A stretch of DNA of 64,000 nucleotides from Branchiostoma floridae (Eukaryota; Chordata; Leptocardii; Amphioxiformes; Branchiostomatidae), in the NCBI RefSeq assembly GCF_000003815.2, contig NC_049992.1:6485081-6549080 (forward strand). The letters run 5' to 3'. A program made the position numbers and the translations under genes. This document shows, in pieces, positions 34,601-42,669 of the stretch; position 1 is the first letter of the stretch; every line of letters starts with the position of its first letter. Under the pieces are notes generated by a model that worked only from the letters and a program-made list of their open reading frames with translations, was not told the DNA's origin and ran no database searches.

Positions 34601-34924
34601 CGGCTCAGCATTTGGGCTACGGGCACACCTGAGACGCCATTGAAGTCATCATCGCAGTGCAATGGACATCCAACAACAACAACAACAATGTATGCTCTTG
34701 CATGTTACGCTATTCATGATTGATTGATTGATTGATTGACTTTCTCCAGGCTGGCCTTTGACCGTGTCACTGCCCTGCACCTCAGCACTAAGAACATGAA
34801 GGGTTTCTTCAAGAGGTACCTGGAGTTTGAGAAGAAGCACGGAGATGACGACACGGTTTCTGCCGTCAAACGCAAGGCCATGGAGTACGTGGAAGCAAGA
34901 GTCGGGGACGTGGGTACAACGTGA
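10854..34924 (+). CDS. PDCD11: PDCD11 / RRP5 homologue, ribosome biogenesis factor, complete, 26 coding exons
   Basis: Exons: 10854-10961, 12824-12979, 13463-13633, 14770-14931, 16105-16228, 16799-16908, 17388-17564, 19481-19687, 20360-20427, 20885-20941, 21483-21543, 21954-22100, 23697-23877, 24573-24706, 25046-25093, 25397-25591, 25847-26017, 26414-26636, 27769-29723, 30487-30636, 31291-31359, 32149-32333, 33054-33222, 33613-33766, 34172-34337, 34750-34924. All phases join; the total is 5523 nt, 1840 codons plus TGA, close to the human protein (about 1870). RRP5 is a nucleolar pre-rRNA processing factor needed for both subunits: many S1 RNA-binding domains, then a C-terminal HAT-repeat block. 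The start is supported by [10 protein letters not shown], which resembles the vertebrate N-terminus. One intron appears to be GC-AG. Confidence 0.97.
11090..12317. mobile_element. 1.2-kb TIR element in PDCD11 intron 1
   Basis: Termini CAGGGCTCC and GGAGCCCTG, as in hAT-like non-autonomous elements; subterminal tracts repeat gtgcgac / gtgctcct words. A smaller element with inverted aaccaaggaggtt ends (about 11341-11530) is nested inside. No transposase frame seen. Confidence 0.6.
12325..12625. mobile_element. TIR element family 5, copy 1
   Basis: Recurrent gggcaagt / acttgccc words and an end ggacttgtctaaccctg; the same blocks, reversed, occur at 14953-15317. Confidence 0.6.
13059..13297. mobile_element. 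MITE family 2, copy 3
   Basis: Inverted ends taacgctagctcacctttat and ataaaggtgaactagtgtta. Confidence 0.8.
14583..14711. repeat. Foldback repeat built from agaattctgg units
   Basis: Outer arms ggaacaaagccaattctgg and ccagaattgaatttgttcc are inverted, and the interior reiterates (c)agaattctgg, giving a dense cluster of GAATTC sites. It lies 59 bp before PDCD11 exon 4. Confidence 0.7.
14770..26636 (+). CDS. PDCD11: PDCD11 exons 4-18: serial S1 domains
   Basis: Fifteen exons encode residues about 146-834, a run of S1 domains recognisable by recurring phrases such as [72 protein letters not shown] and [20 protein letters not shown]. Each S1 repeat is typically split by an intron near its middle. 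The donor after 14931 (gtggga), the one after 17564 (gttggt) and the one after 25591 (gtatcc) are weak but are the only sites that keep frame and match the family. Partial duplications of exons 16799-16908, 19481-19687 and 23697-23877 lie in adjacent introns. Confidence 0.93.
14953..15317. mobile_element. TIR element family 5, copy 2
   Basis: Starts cagggtttaaaatgc and ends acttgtccaaccctg; shares the gggcaagtgcatgac block with 12325-12625 in the opposite orientation. Confidence 0.65.
15324..15503. mobile_element. Mariner/pogo-like MITE, copy 2
   Basis: TIR cagtagaagccagttaattg against the inverse of aaatggcttctactg, flanked by TA dinucleotides; same family as 5541-5713. Confidence 0.8.
15748..16075. 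mobile_element. TIR element family 4, truncated copy
   Basis: Carries the ggtacctgtacaaaatg end and the internal aacattagcaaagtag block seen in the 6335 and 58953 copies; the far terminus is missing. It ends just before PDCD11 exon 5. Confidence 0.45.
17100..17250 (+). repeat. Partial tandem duplicate of PDCD11 exon 6 3' end
   Basis: The last 41 nt of exon 16799-16908 with donor recur here (ctacttcagaaagccgtg then gtgagtaaaagag), followed by matching intron (tttaaatgtagtccttgtt). It still encodes [14 protein letters not shown]. Confidence 0.85.
17945..18034 (+). pseudogene. Pseudo-exon copy A of PDCD11 exon 8
   Basis: Repeats the intron end (cacattcag) and first part of exon 19481-19687 (atccacccgactaccaa). 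An early TAA and a later TAG break the frame. It is cut by a foldback element at 18035. Confidence 0.8.
18035..18168. mobile_element. 134-bp foldback MITE with 9-bp target duplication
   Basis: Inverted ends TAGCCTGAGTACCATCCTC and GAGGATGGTACTCAGGCTT. Flanks gtaggatgc (18026-18034) and gtgggatgc (18169-18177) match at 8 of 9 positions. Terminal TAGCCTG is shared with 1332-1458. Confidence 0.8.
18229..19440 (+). pseudogene. Pseudo-exon copy B of PDCD11 exon 8, split by a transposon
   Basis: The left part (to 18286) and right part (from 19368) together match the intron end and start of exon 19481-19687. The right part still reads [19 protein letters not shown] in frame, but its acceptor is altered (catgacgt) and a 1.08-kb element interrupts it. 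Confidence 0.75.
18287..19367. mobile_element. 1.08-kb TIR element with TA target site
   Basis: TIR acgggagggggccatactt, inverted at the right end (aagtatggccccctcccgt), with TA on each side. No transposase frame; non-autonomous, Tc1/mariner-type by target site. Confidence 0.85.
19704..19859. mobile_element. MITE family 3, copy 2
   Basis: Inverted ends ctccaagcagatcctac and aggatctgcttgga; 17 bp after PDCD11 exon 8. Confidence 0.8.
21040..21420 (+). mobile_element. LINE ORF2 3' end fragment
   Basis: Frames read [40 protein letters not shown] and [13 protein letters not shown], the conserved C-terminal region of non-LTR reverse transcriptase ORFs, followed by frame breaks and a (gat)n tail typical of LINE 3' ends. 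Confidence 0.8.
23935..24110 (+). repeat. Recent partial duplicate of PDCD11 exon 13
   Basis: Repeats the 3' part of exon 23697-23877, its donor and the next ~50 nt of intron with very few changes, but lacks 24 nt of exon between gctgcc direct repeats. A T-tract precedes it. Confidence 0.9.
26650..26985 (+). repeat. TG-rich microsatellite
   Basis: Imperfect (tg)n with gtgtgcgtgttcc variants, split by about 70 bp of unique sequence; begins 14 bp after the exon 18 donor. Confidence 0.9.
27769..29723 (+). CDS. PDCD11: PDCD11 exon 19: about 1.95-kb fused S1 exon
   Basis: One uninterrupted exon of about 651 codons (residues 834-1485) encodes several S1 domains, a Lys/Glu-rich spacer near 28250-28390, further S1 domains ([20 protein letters not shown]) and a basic/acidic linker at 29560-29720. 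It joins the previous exon in phase 1. The 3' end is uncertain: a donor at 29724 (gtgcag) and a better-matching one at 29754 (gtaaag) both leave phase 0, which the next exon needs; the second would add ten residues. The exon is far longer than its neighbours (48-223 nt). Confidence 0.9.
30487..34924 (+). CDS. PDCD11: PDCD11 exons 20-26: acidic linker and HAT-repeat domain
   Basis: 30487-30636 has [12 protein letters not shown] followed by an acidic Ser/Glu stretch; 31291-31359 is a lysine-rich helix. 32149-32333 begins the HAT region with [20 protein letters not shown] and ERALKTISF, nearly identical to vertebrate PDCD11. 33054-33222, 33613-33766, 34172-34337 and 34750-34924 carry HAT-like repeats ([63 protein letters not shown]). 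The stop is TGA at 34922-34924. In RRP5 this C-terminal part is required for 40S-side cleavages. Confidence 0.95.
30642..30973. mobile_element. TIR element family 6, copy 1
   Basis: Begins cagggcttcaaatac and ends ggtggtatttcgagcc (inverted), with cctgcac reiterations. Copies at 32405-32710 (opposite orientation) and 34943-35247. Confidence 0.75.
32405..32710. mobile_element. TIR element family 6, copy 2
   Basis: Starts cagggctcgaaatacc and ends aagtattttgagccct; internal tgcaggta / tacctgca words match the other copies. Confidence 0.8.
34562..34690 (+). mobile_element. LINE 3' end fragment (zinc-knuckle-like tail)
   Basis: Reads [17 protein letters not shown] then RAHLRRH, a C2H2-like motif common at the C-terminus of LINE ORF2 proteins, followed by a short spacer and an (aac)n tail. 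Confidence 0.65.
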
Positions 34925-34942
34925 TCCACAATATAGTCAGAT

Positions 34943-35247
34943 CAGGGCTCTAAATACTTTTTTCTGCATACCTGCACCTACCTGCACCAGACAAATTTTA
35001 CCTGCACCACTCTGAATTTAGGAAGTATGGATCATACTAAAATTGATCAGGAACCATCGCTATTTTTTTCTTTTATACTTTATAGGTGGTGACAGTCATT
35101 GCAGCTAATTACAATCCACATACACCTACATCATATGACATTCATGTATAAAACCCATGGTACATGGACCAGTGCAGGTTAGGTGCAGGTAGACACCCAA
35201 AATACCTGCACAGCTCCAATTTTACCTGCACTAACCTGCATATGCAG
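34943..35247. mobile_element. TIR element family 6, copy 3
   Basis: Starts cagggctctaaatac; its right end is truncated after ctgcactaacctgcat. It lies 18 bp after the PDCD11 stop, so it is probably transcribed in the 3' UTR. Confidence 0.75.
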
Positions 35248-36149
35248 ACAAAGCCGGCTTCACAATGCAAAAAATTCTTTGACCAACTTTTGTGTTGCTC
35301 TCGCCGATACTATATATGTAAGCTGTGGAATGCATAAGTTCATGTAACATGAGAACAACAATTGATGTCTATACATTTATGTCATTGATTAAATAAGAAT
35401 ATGGAGTCCAAGAGGAGTCTAAGAATGCCATAGTTGTCATTTGATGGTAAGAACAAATCTCAAATATACAAATGTATATATAACAGTACAGTCAAAGCTG
35501 TCAATAGCGACCGCTCAAGGGACTGGAGAAATGTGGCCACTATAGACAGGTGGCCTCTTTAGAGAAAATATTGATCAATTGACCATGAGCATTAAGCTAT
35601 ACATGTTTTAGTACCCACTAATTAATTCTAATAGAAAATTGTAATTTCTAGCATCCTTTCCTGATACAGCTTGTCAGAAAGGCTGTCAGATCAGAAAACA
35701 TTACAGATTTCCACCCGATATCTGCTTTGAGGTGTCTTTCTTTCGCTTTGTAGTACATGTACAGCCAGTAGGTACTGATCATGAGTTTTCACCATTTGAG
35801 AACTTACATGTACATGACATTGTATAATGTTAGATGTGCAGATAGGTAGTTAGTAGAGTCCTGTGGTTGCAGTAGCAATTGTTCATGCTAAAACGTTAGG
35901 ACTGCGTTATAAGACCCTCTAACACCTTATAAGATACAAAATTTACTGGTTTTGACTTCTTCTCTGAGACAGTGCAAGACGAAGAACCCCACTTCTTCTA
36001 TAATGTGTGGGTTCTGTGAAATTAAGAGAATAGTGAATCTGTAAACATGAAGAAATTAAGACGGATTCTGGAGGCACCTTTAAATAGCTCTTTTCCTTCT
36101 TAATTGTATAGCTTGGAAAGTGCATTTTGTTTGAAACAAAACAATTTTT

Positions 36150-36350
36150 AATCATAAATGCACACACAAACAATACAGACACAAAACACGCACACACGAA
36201 TCACATAGGTAAAAACACAAATGCACAATCATGTACTCTCACTCACACACACATACAGACACTTATAGACACGCATACAAACACGCGCACACACACATGC
36301 ACACACACACACAAATGCACAAACACACACGCTCACAAAGACACACACAT
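36150..36350 (+). repeat. CA-rich low-complexity tract
   Basis: Imperfect (ca)n with acacaaatgcaca variants. Confidence 0.85.
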
Positions 36351-36928
36351 TTCCTCGGCCTGACCAACTGTATTTACACTTATTACAGTATGTTTTCTTT
36401 GTGCAGACAAACAACAAAACAAGTTAGGAAACAAAAAAGGAGGAGAAAGTTCTGGTTTACATCTTCTTTAATGAATGGAGACTAAAGTACATTTCACACT
36501 GAAAGGAAAGTGAATCAACCACATCTGCTGAAGCACATTTACATCGCTATATATGGATGCTGTCAACTCGGGTTAAGTGTGGAGTCTTCTCAGTTGGATG
36601 ATAGCTCACATCAGTTGTTTGATCTCTGGTAAAACAGCATAGACATCTGATTCTGAAACAAAAAGAAAACATGTTTTAAGAGATGAACAAGTGATTTAAC
36701 AATACAATTCTGACAGATCTGATAGTGATTCCATCTATGATACAATTGGTGAATGTATTCACACATTGTTAATTTAATTTTGATATCCACCAATTTTGTA
36801 CTTTGAGTAATAGTCGTTGCCATACATTGTACCATGTACATATGTCGTGCAATAAAGTTCTCTCTATAATTGAACAGTCTTTAAAACACATTCTTTTCCA
36901 CTGACCTTGTATGTATAACAATGCCTCC

Positions 36929-37015
36929 CTAGTCGGACACTGCCTTCTGTTTGGGTTTCCGGAGCTTAGAGATCAGGAACAGAGCGCCAATCGTGCCGTA
37001 TGTGGCCAACACAAA
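36929..37015 (-). CDS. ATP5MK: ATP5MK terminal coding exon
   Basis: The minus-strand acceptor is ccatcccacag. The exon encodes 28 residues with the single transmembrane helix and a KPKQKAVSD tail, then TAG at 36931-36929. The preceding exon ends in phase 0, so the splice is consistent. Confidence 0.93.
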   Translation of the reverse strand, partial: FVLATYGTIGALFLISKLRKPKQKAVSD

Positions 37016-39764
37016 CTGTGGGATGGTAGGAAAAATATCTGTACATGTTTCTGTTGGAAATGAATAAATAGATAAAGTATTACTAAGTATGTTCGAGAGT
37101 TATTCTATGGAAGCCAGTGTGATAACAGTAGAACTAGAACTCTGTGTATTGTAAATAACCAAAGTTATCAATTGGTCCAGAACACTCCAAATTCCCCCAA
37201 TCAAATGCTATCATGGCCCAGATATCACTTATTGATAGCTCTATAACTTAGCATATTAGGAAGGAAAACTTAGTTGAACATTTTTGATGCATTGATTCAT
37301 TGAATGGGCGTAAACTGTCACAAAGCAGTATTTAACTTGTCAGCTATTATAAGGAAAAGTAAGTAAGTACTAGTAATCTTCTGCATGCATCATTTCTGCG
37401 TGTCACATTGTAATTTTCCCTCGACGCCACAATTTTTAATATCCCGCTTTGTCTGTCACTTGACCCAGGCAGTGGTCGGAGGGCTTGCATATATATAGAC
37501 TGCTATCATAATATTTAGTCACGCATGTCAAAGTGATTTGTGCATTTAATTTTATAGAATTTTACAACTCTACTTTTTGTGCCCTTTTCTTAGTTATTAA
37601 ATTTTGATCAAATTTGTGGAAATGGTTGGTCACCCCAGATACTGTAATTCACTTTATCTTCACGGTACCAAATTTTCACTGAGAAAATTGAACTTGTTCT
37701 CGGAACTAAATGTTCACTGTCGAGGCAAGTGTGCATGAAAAAAGTCTGTGAATTATTTTTTATCGGTAATGATAAGTTCACGTTACAGTCGTCACCGTGA
37801 AAACCGTGAACATAACATTACAGTGAAAAAATCAGGAATTACAGTACTGTAGTGCTTCTGTAAACTGGTGATGCATCATCATCATCCTCATTGTGCATCC
37901 GGAATTCACCGGTAAGGTACGTCTAGATAGCTTTTCCAGTATGATCTGCCCTTCATAACAGACAGAAGAGCAGACCCTAACAGTCCATGTGTCTCTTTTC
38001 AATCATTGTCTTTAACACAGTGCTTTCTCCAGTTTGATTTAAATTTTTTTTCTGTTCCAATCATAGTATGCAAGCCCATGTTGTTGATTTTCCTGGTTGA
38101 TTATGTCACTGTAATTCAACAGTTTTATATCTTTCTGTGGGATGGATGGGGTAAGATTATTTTCCGTCCCAACGAGCAAATTTCTGTCCCAGGACATAAG
38201 GATGGGTCCTAGAGACAGCCTTGCTTTAACGCAGGGTTGTAGCCAGCCAGAAATCATTTTCCGTTCCCTCAATTTTTGGCGCAGCATTCCTAGGGGGGTT
38301 GGGGGTATGCTTCCAAGGAAAATTTTGAAATCTAGACCCTCTGAAATGCTATTTTCTTCACTTTGAGGGTTAGATTTTGCTCACAGAGGACGGAAAGGGC
38401 AATTTTTTTTTCCGTCCCCAGTTGCGAAATTCTGTCAAAGGACGGAAGGACGGTTGCTGGCTACAACCCTGCTGTAACGTTAGCCGTGATGTGTTACTCA
38501 CATTTTTCCTGCCGAATATAGTGTAGGAGTTGAAGTAGTGCTTCAGCCCAGTGAAGACTGGCTCAGGTCCTCCTGCTCCTGCCATGATGCTGACTGACCT
38601 GAGGACAGTTTACACCAACAAGATTATGTAAGGTTAGGGGTGGGTAGCGGTACAGAAAATTCAGGTCCGGTTCAGGTCCAGGGGATTAGGTCTAGGTCCG
38701 TACCTGAACCTGGACCTGATTCAGTGTGTGAAAACTTGTAAATGGACGACACTTAAAACAATGGTCCATTTCGCCACAAGGAAATCTGTTTGGCGGGGTA
38801 TTCTACTATTCCATGGATTTTTTAAAATCCTACAAGGCTAACTGCCTCTGTACGATTGACTGTAAAAAAAGACTTGGAAGAGATTATCATAGACTCTACT
38901 TTACTTTGTCCTTGTCATTTTCTTTGACCGGTAAGCCCCAAAATGATTACATAATGGTTGTCAACCTCTTTGTTGTGTCTCATACAAAGAAAAATGCCGG
39001 TAGGAAACATTAAAGACATAAACAATGAGTATTCAGGTATGAACTGTTGCAAGATAAAAACATGCAGTTTTGATTCAGGCACAATACTAGAAGTACCCTG
39101 CTCCACGGGCGGCCTTCTACGCTTTCACCTGTGTGTCTTCAGACAACCGTCACCGTAGCGAAGCTTCGCATGACAGTATACCGTTTCCAATCAGGCCTTA
39201 ATTGAACCGGATGTTTTTTTTAAATTATGCTGACCAGAATTACTAGAAATAGAGGCACACAAAACAATACCTCCTTTTTATGGAGGGTTTAATAATTAAA
39301 AAAAAAAAAAAGTTTATTGTATGGCAAGTATAGCACTCTCATTGTATATAAAACATAACACTCTTATCAAATTTCCTCACTAGAGATAGGAGTTGGACAG
39401 AAATGAGTTCAATTTTGACCTTCCAAAACAGTTTTTTTTAACCTTAGTTCAGTTCAGCTTAACTTGCCATCGTTTTGTGATGATAAAATATACAATTGTC
39501 TCTTAGAATACTTTCTAAGTAATGACCTATGTTAATACCTAGTCTAGAAACTCGTAGAAATGCTAAATTTTGCAGAACCATGCTTGCCTGCATGCTGCAC
39601 GGTCTTTTTCGTTGGGAACAAACCGCCCCCCTCCCCCTTGGCACAATTCGGATCAAATAAAATTATATTTGCCACCCAAACAGAACTCCAAGTCACAAAA
39701 CATTTACCTACATCCCTCCTTATTTACGTTATACGCACCCCAAATTCTGCAAATCTGACTTACC
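36929..39764 (-). CDS. ATP5MK: ATP synthase membrane subunit k (DAPIT/USMG5), complete
   Basis: Read on the minus strand: a non-coding exon ending at 39764 (donor gtaagt), exon 2 from 38598 to 38502 with ATG at 38585-38583, and exon 3 from 37015 to 36929 ending in TAG. The coding parts join in phase 0 to give 56 residues. Residues 9-21 read PVFTGLKHYFNSY, the DAPIT signature, followed by GRKN and one transmembrane helix (FVLATYGTIGALFLISKLR) with a basic tail. Length and layout match the vertebrate protein (58 residues). It sits in the inner-membrane part of F1Fo ATP synthase and supports dimerisation. The gene is convergent with PDCD11. Confidence 0.95.
38232..38471. mobile_element. hAT-like MITE in ATP5MK intron
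   Basis: TIR cagggttgtagccagc and gctggctacaaccctg; flanks ctttaacg (38224-38231) and ctgtaacg (38472-38479) match at 7 of 8 positions, as expected for an 8-bp hAT duplication. Confidence 0.85.
38502..38598 (-). CDS. ATP5MK: ATP5MK coding exon 1
   Basis: On the minus strand a cctcag acceptor precedes 38598; 13 nt of 5' UTR follow and then ATG (38585-38583). It encodes 28 residues ending GRKN before a gtgagt donor. The intron after it (37016-38501) contains a hAT-like MITE at 38232-38471. Confidence 0.93.
38634..39100. mobile_element. TIR element family 4, truncated copy
   Basis: Begins ttaggggtgggtagcggtac and contains the ggtccaggt and aatggtccatttcgcc blocks of the family; the right terminus is not found. 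Lies in the 5' UTR intron of ATP5MK. Confidence 0.6.
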
Positions 39765-39915
39765 TTGTTAGAAAACGCTCGAAAACGGCCTAAATTTGAC
39801 CAACACCGGTGACTTCGGACACGAAAAAAATGGAGGAAGGTCACCAGATAGAGGGAGAAGTGAGAAGGCCGGTGATTGGTCAGAAGCAGCCAGCTGCACC
39901 AATCACGAGGCTTGT
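39765..39915 (-). promoter_or_regulatory. Probable ATP5MK promoter region with two CCAAT boxes
   Basis: Upstream of the non-coding exon there is an inverted CCAAT (ATTGG on the + strand, 39875-39879, so CCAAT on the gene strand) and a second copy in the other orientation at 39899-39903. NF-Y sites of this kind commonly sit 60-100 bp upstream of the start of housekeeping genes. No TATA box is visible. The transcription start is not determined by sequence; about 39800-39830 is my guess. Confidence 0.4.
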
Positions 39916-39938
39916 GACGGAACCACTTTATGGATTCA
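39830..39938 (+). CDS. Possible divergent first coding exon (unrecognised)
   Basis: An ATG in a strong context (A at -3, G at +4) opens 36 codons beginning MEEGHQIEGEVRRPVIGQKQ and ending EPLYGF before a gtaagc donor in phase 1. The frame also runs on for 52 codons through a hydrophobic stretch if not spliced. It is head to head with ATP5MK exon 1. I do not recognise the peptide and could not identify a following exon. The CCAAT boxes of the ATP5MK promoter lie inside it, so it may be a chance frame. Confidence 0.25.
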
Positions 39939-40301
39939 GTAAGCATAGCGCCAGATTCAGCTCTGTGCGATTCAGCAGACGATTCGCACTTATAATGAAC
40001 ATGGTGCTTTGTTTAGTTTTATCAGTTCTTACATACGTTTTTACGTATGATGAAATATCAGGCTTCACAAACCTTTGGTCAATTAGTAGAAATTAAACTT
40101 AGTCATTGGAATAATAGAGGGACTAGTGTAAGGTGTTTGCATAGACCTCCGGTCAGTTTATTGTAACAATATATATAGGTAGACACAATAAAGTAGACTC
40201 AATTCACACACATAAGTCATTGGTTTAATATCAAAGACGAGAAGCCTTATAATCTATTATAAGCACCTCAGGTACATGCATATAAAGGTAATTCTCCTTT
40301 G

Positions 40302-40563
40302 AGGTGGTATCTCACTGCACTTGGGGCACCGGTGCGGCACTACGGGGCCGTTCACTAGCTGCGGCACTGTTGTGTTATTTTCGCCGATCTTTTATAATTT
40401 AGATACATGTATTGCGTAATACGTAACAGTATGACTTTATAGAAGACAACAAAAGACACAAAACGTAAGAAAAGTCGCAAGTTTTTATCTCGAAAATTTC
40501 TTGAGTAATCTTTCGAAACCCACAGTGCCGCACTGACGCCTCAAGTGCAGTGAGAAACCACCT
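40302..40563. mobile_element. MITE family 1, copy 4
   Basis: aggtggtatctcactgcact at the left and agtgcagtgagaaaccacct at the right are inverted; complete copy. Confidence 0.85.
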
Positions 40564-40914
40564 TTTAGTATAGCCTCCATAGCAGGCTCTCTATGGGCTT
40601 TTTTGGCACTTCTGCTGGCATTTTCTTTTTGTACTGGGTCGCTGATTGCTGGCCTCTCTCATAGCTACTTTTAGTGTCACTTCATACGAGGGATCGCTGT
40701 TGTTGTTTATATCCGGGGTATTGGACGGTTGGTGCATACCAGGACGTCAGCAGATTGGATTAAAAATTTATATTCAAATTAGCAGATCAAATTACTTGTT
40801 AAAATGTAAATCAATATTTTGCCAAACACCTGTATTTTGCCTACCACTGCGTCACCGTGACATCATCGCGATCGCTCGTATTGGGCATTCTTTTTCTTTT
40901 TTTTATTGGGTGGG

Positions 40915-41160
40915 ACGACTTCTCTCCCTTCGGGTCTGAAGCGGCTGCCATTCGGCGCTATTAAACTCAGGTGACCTCAATACGACAGAAATTCATATCC
41001 GAAGGACGGTCCCAGCCGAAGCTAGATACTCATGTTCACCTGAGTGAAGTGAGGAAAGTGTAAAGTGCCTTTCCCGAGGGCACAAGACCGATAGCACATC
41101 TGGGTTATGAATTTAACACCCTGCCGATTGTGCCGATTGCGTCACACGACTCCACTTTTT
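40915..41160 (-). mobile_element. tRNA-derived SINE, minus orientation
   Basis: Reverse complement of the 4774-5210 body (tgccattcggcgct, gacctcaatacgac), ending with the inverted head region near 41140. Confidence 0.7.
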
Positions 41161-42575
41161 ATTGTGAAACATTCAGATGTAACGGGGACAGCCCTAAGAT
41201 GCTTCCTGCCCTAACATGGCACGGATTTTTTGTTGATCTTATTATGCAGAAGTACGCCGTGTTTGTTGCCACTGACTAAGATGATTAGAAAGGTAAATAA
41301 ACGAAGTCGAAACAAACAGTTGTTTTTTTCATGAACCGTATGAATGTATTCCTTATCCAAGTTTGGTCTTTAGATGAATGTGTTAAAAATCCATTGATCA
41401 AAACTTGACCACTCTATGGCAACTAGTGATGGAGCGCCTTGAGTTCGAGCGCGTGAAAAGTGTAACATCATAGGGCGGCCCCCGTTACAATGTTTAAGGT
41501 TTTTAAGACTGATTTCGTGTTTTTTAACCCCTAACTTATAAAACTAATCTATTTTCAAACATGTCAGATACTAGCAGGTGCATGTAGATTCAAAATATTT
41601 CATGGTGTGCACAATGAACTTTTTTCAGTGACAGTTTAAGGGGGATCTTAAAATGACATATTGATAACGTCAAAACTTTATCTAATTCGGAGAAAGACAG
41701 AAAAATCCTGAGGTAAATGTGTGGAAGGAGGGCGGCGTCGTGGGCGTCAGTGGAAAACCTGGCAAGACAACATCGATATCACGGATGGACATCCCTCAAC
41801 CTACAGGAAAGGTGGACTGTAGCAAGAGACAGACAGGCCTGGAGACAACTCTCCATCTTCATGTCTACCCTGCTCCCCCAACGACCAGGAGGTCAAGGAC
41901 TAGGTAGGTCGGTACTTCCTCTGACGTCATTGGAACAATTTGAGACGCCGAAGGGGCCCGGGTACGCTTGACCTCAGGTGAAAATAAGACAGAAACTGGT
42001 CATGACACTTTTTTACCCTCCATCGGCTTTGACATATATCCTGGGTGCTGTAGATGTTTACATATGGCAATGACGTTTGCCTTGTGGTGTATCATGACCA
42101 TTTGAAATGCCCAAACGGTTTCGCTAGAAAGAAGCCGAATGGAGTAAAAAAGATTGACCGTCGAAACTTTACCCTCTACCCTCTTTGAAATCCTTACTGC
42201 TGGAGTCATTTACATGTGTGCCGATCACTAGTGATGTGGCAATGACGGTGGGTGTTTGTTAGAACACAGTCACGCGCATCCTTTGATAAAGAAACATGCC
42301 GTTGTTTTGGCAACAGCAGTGCGGGTAGAAAACCCAAGGTCGGGCCTTCACTCCGCAAAACCAGTTTTTACTGGGCAAGCAAGCGGCTCGCGGCACAGCA
42401 TACGCACGGTTGGAAGATCTGTTTGAACAGGACTTTTGTTTCGTCATTGATCATACAGTTTTCTAACGGACACGTTTGGTGGAGTGTAGATAGAGGTGGG
42501 GCAGTTTGGTTTTAAGTTCCCAACAGGGGCTCCTAACGCCACGGCTTGTATAGCTACAGATCAGTTTGGTGAGAG

Positions 42576-42669
42576 ATGGCGGTGTTCCGACTCACCTTGG
42601 CCATCTTTCTCGTACTTGTGCATTTTACAACATTGATCACAGGACAGAAAGCGACACCTGCACCACAAG
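42576..42669 (+). CDS. LCCL-protein gene exon 1: signal peptide
   Basis: ATG at 42576 opens 31 codons: a hydrophobic core (LTLAIFLVLVHFTTLI) followed by TGQKATPAPQ, a plausible signal-peptidase region, then a perfect gtgagt donor in phase 1. Confidence 0.75.

Larger units (their letters stand above)
34925..36928. other. Convergent 3' region between PDCD11 and ATP5MK
   Basis: Holds the 3' UTRs of both genes, a family-6 element, a mariner-like fragment near 35490-35570 (gtcaatagcgaccgctc) and a CA-rich tract. I see no further coding sequence. Confidence 0.6.
39939..42575. other. Region between ATP5MK and LCCL-protein gene
   Basis: Contains a family-1 MITE (40302-40563), a minus SINE (40915-41160), a possible degraded LINE C-terminus at 41717-41960 (DRQAWRQL-type wording, low confidence) and otherwise unique DNA with no gene I can support. 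Confidence 0.5.

Noticed and set aside
36851-36856. AATAAA as PDCD11 polyadenylation signal
   Set aside because: The surrounding gtcgtgcaataaagttct also occurs at 14728-14745 in an intron, so it is more likely a repeat tail; it cannot be assigned from sequence.
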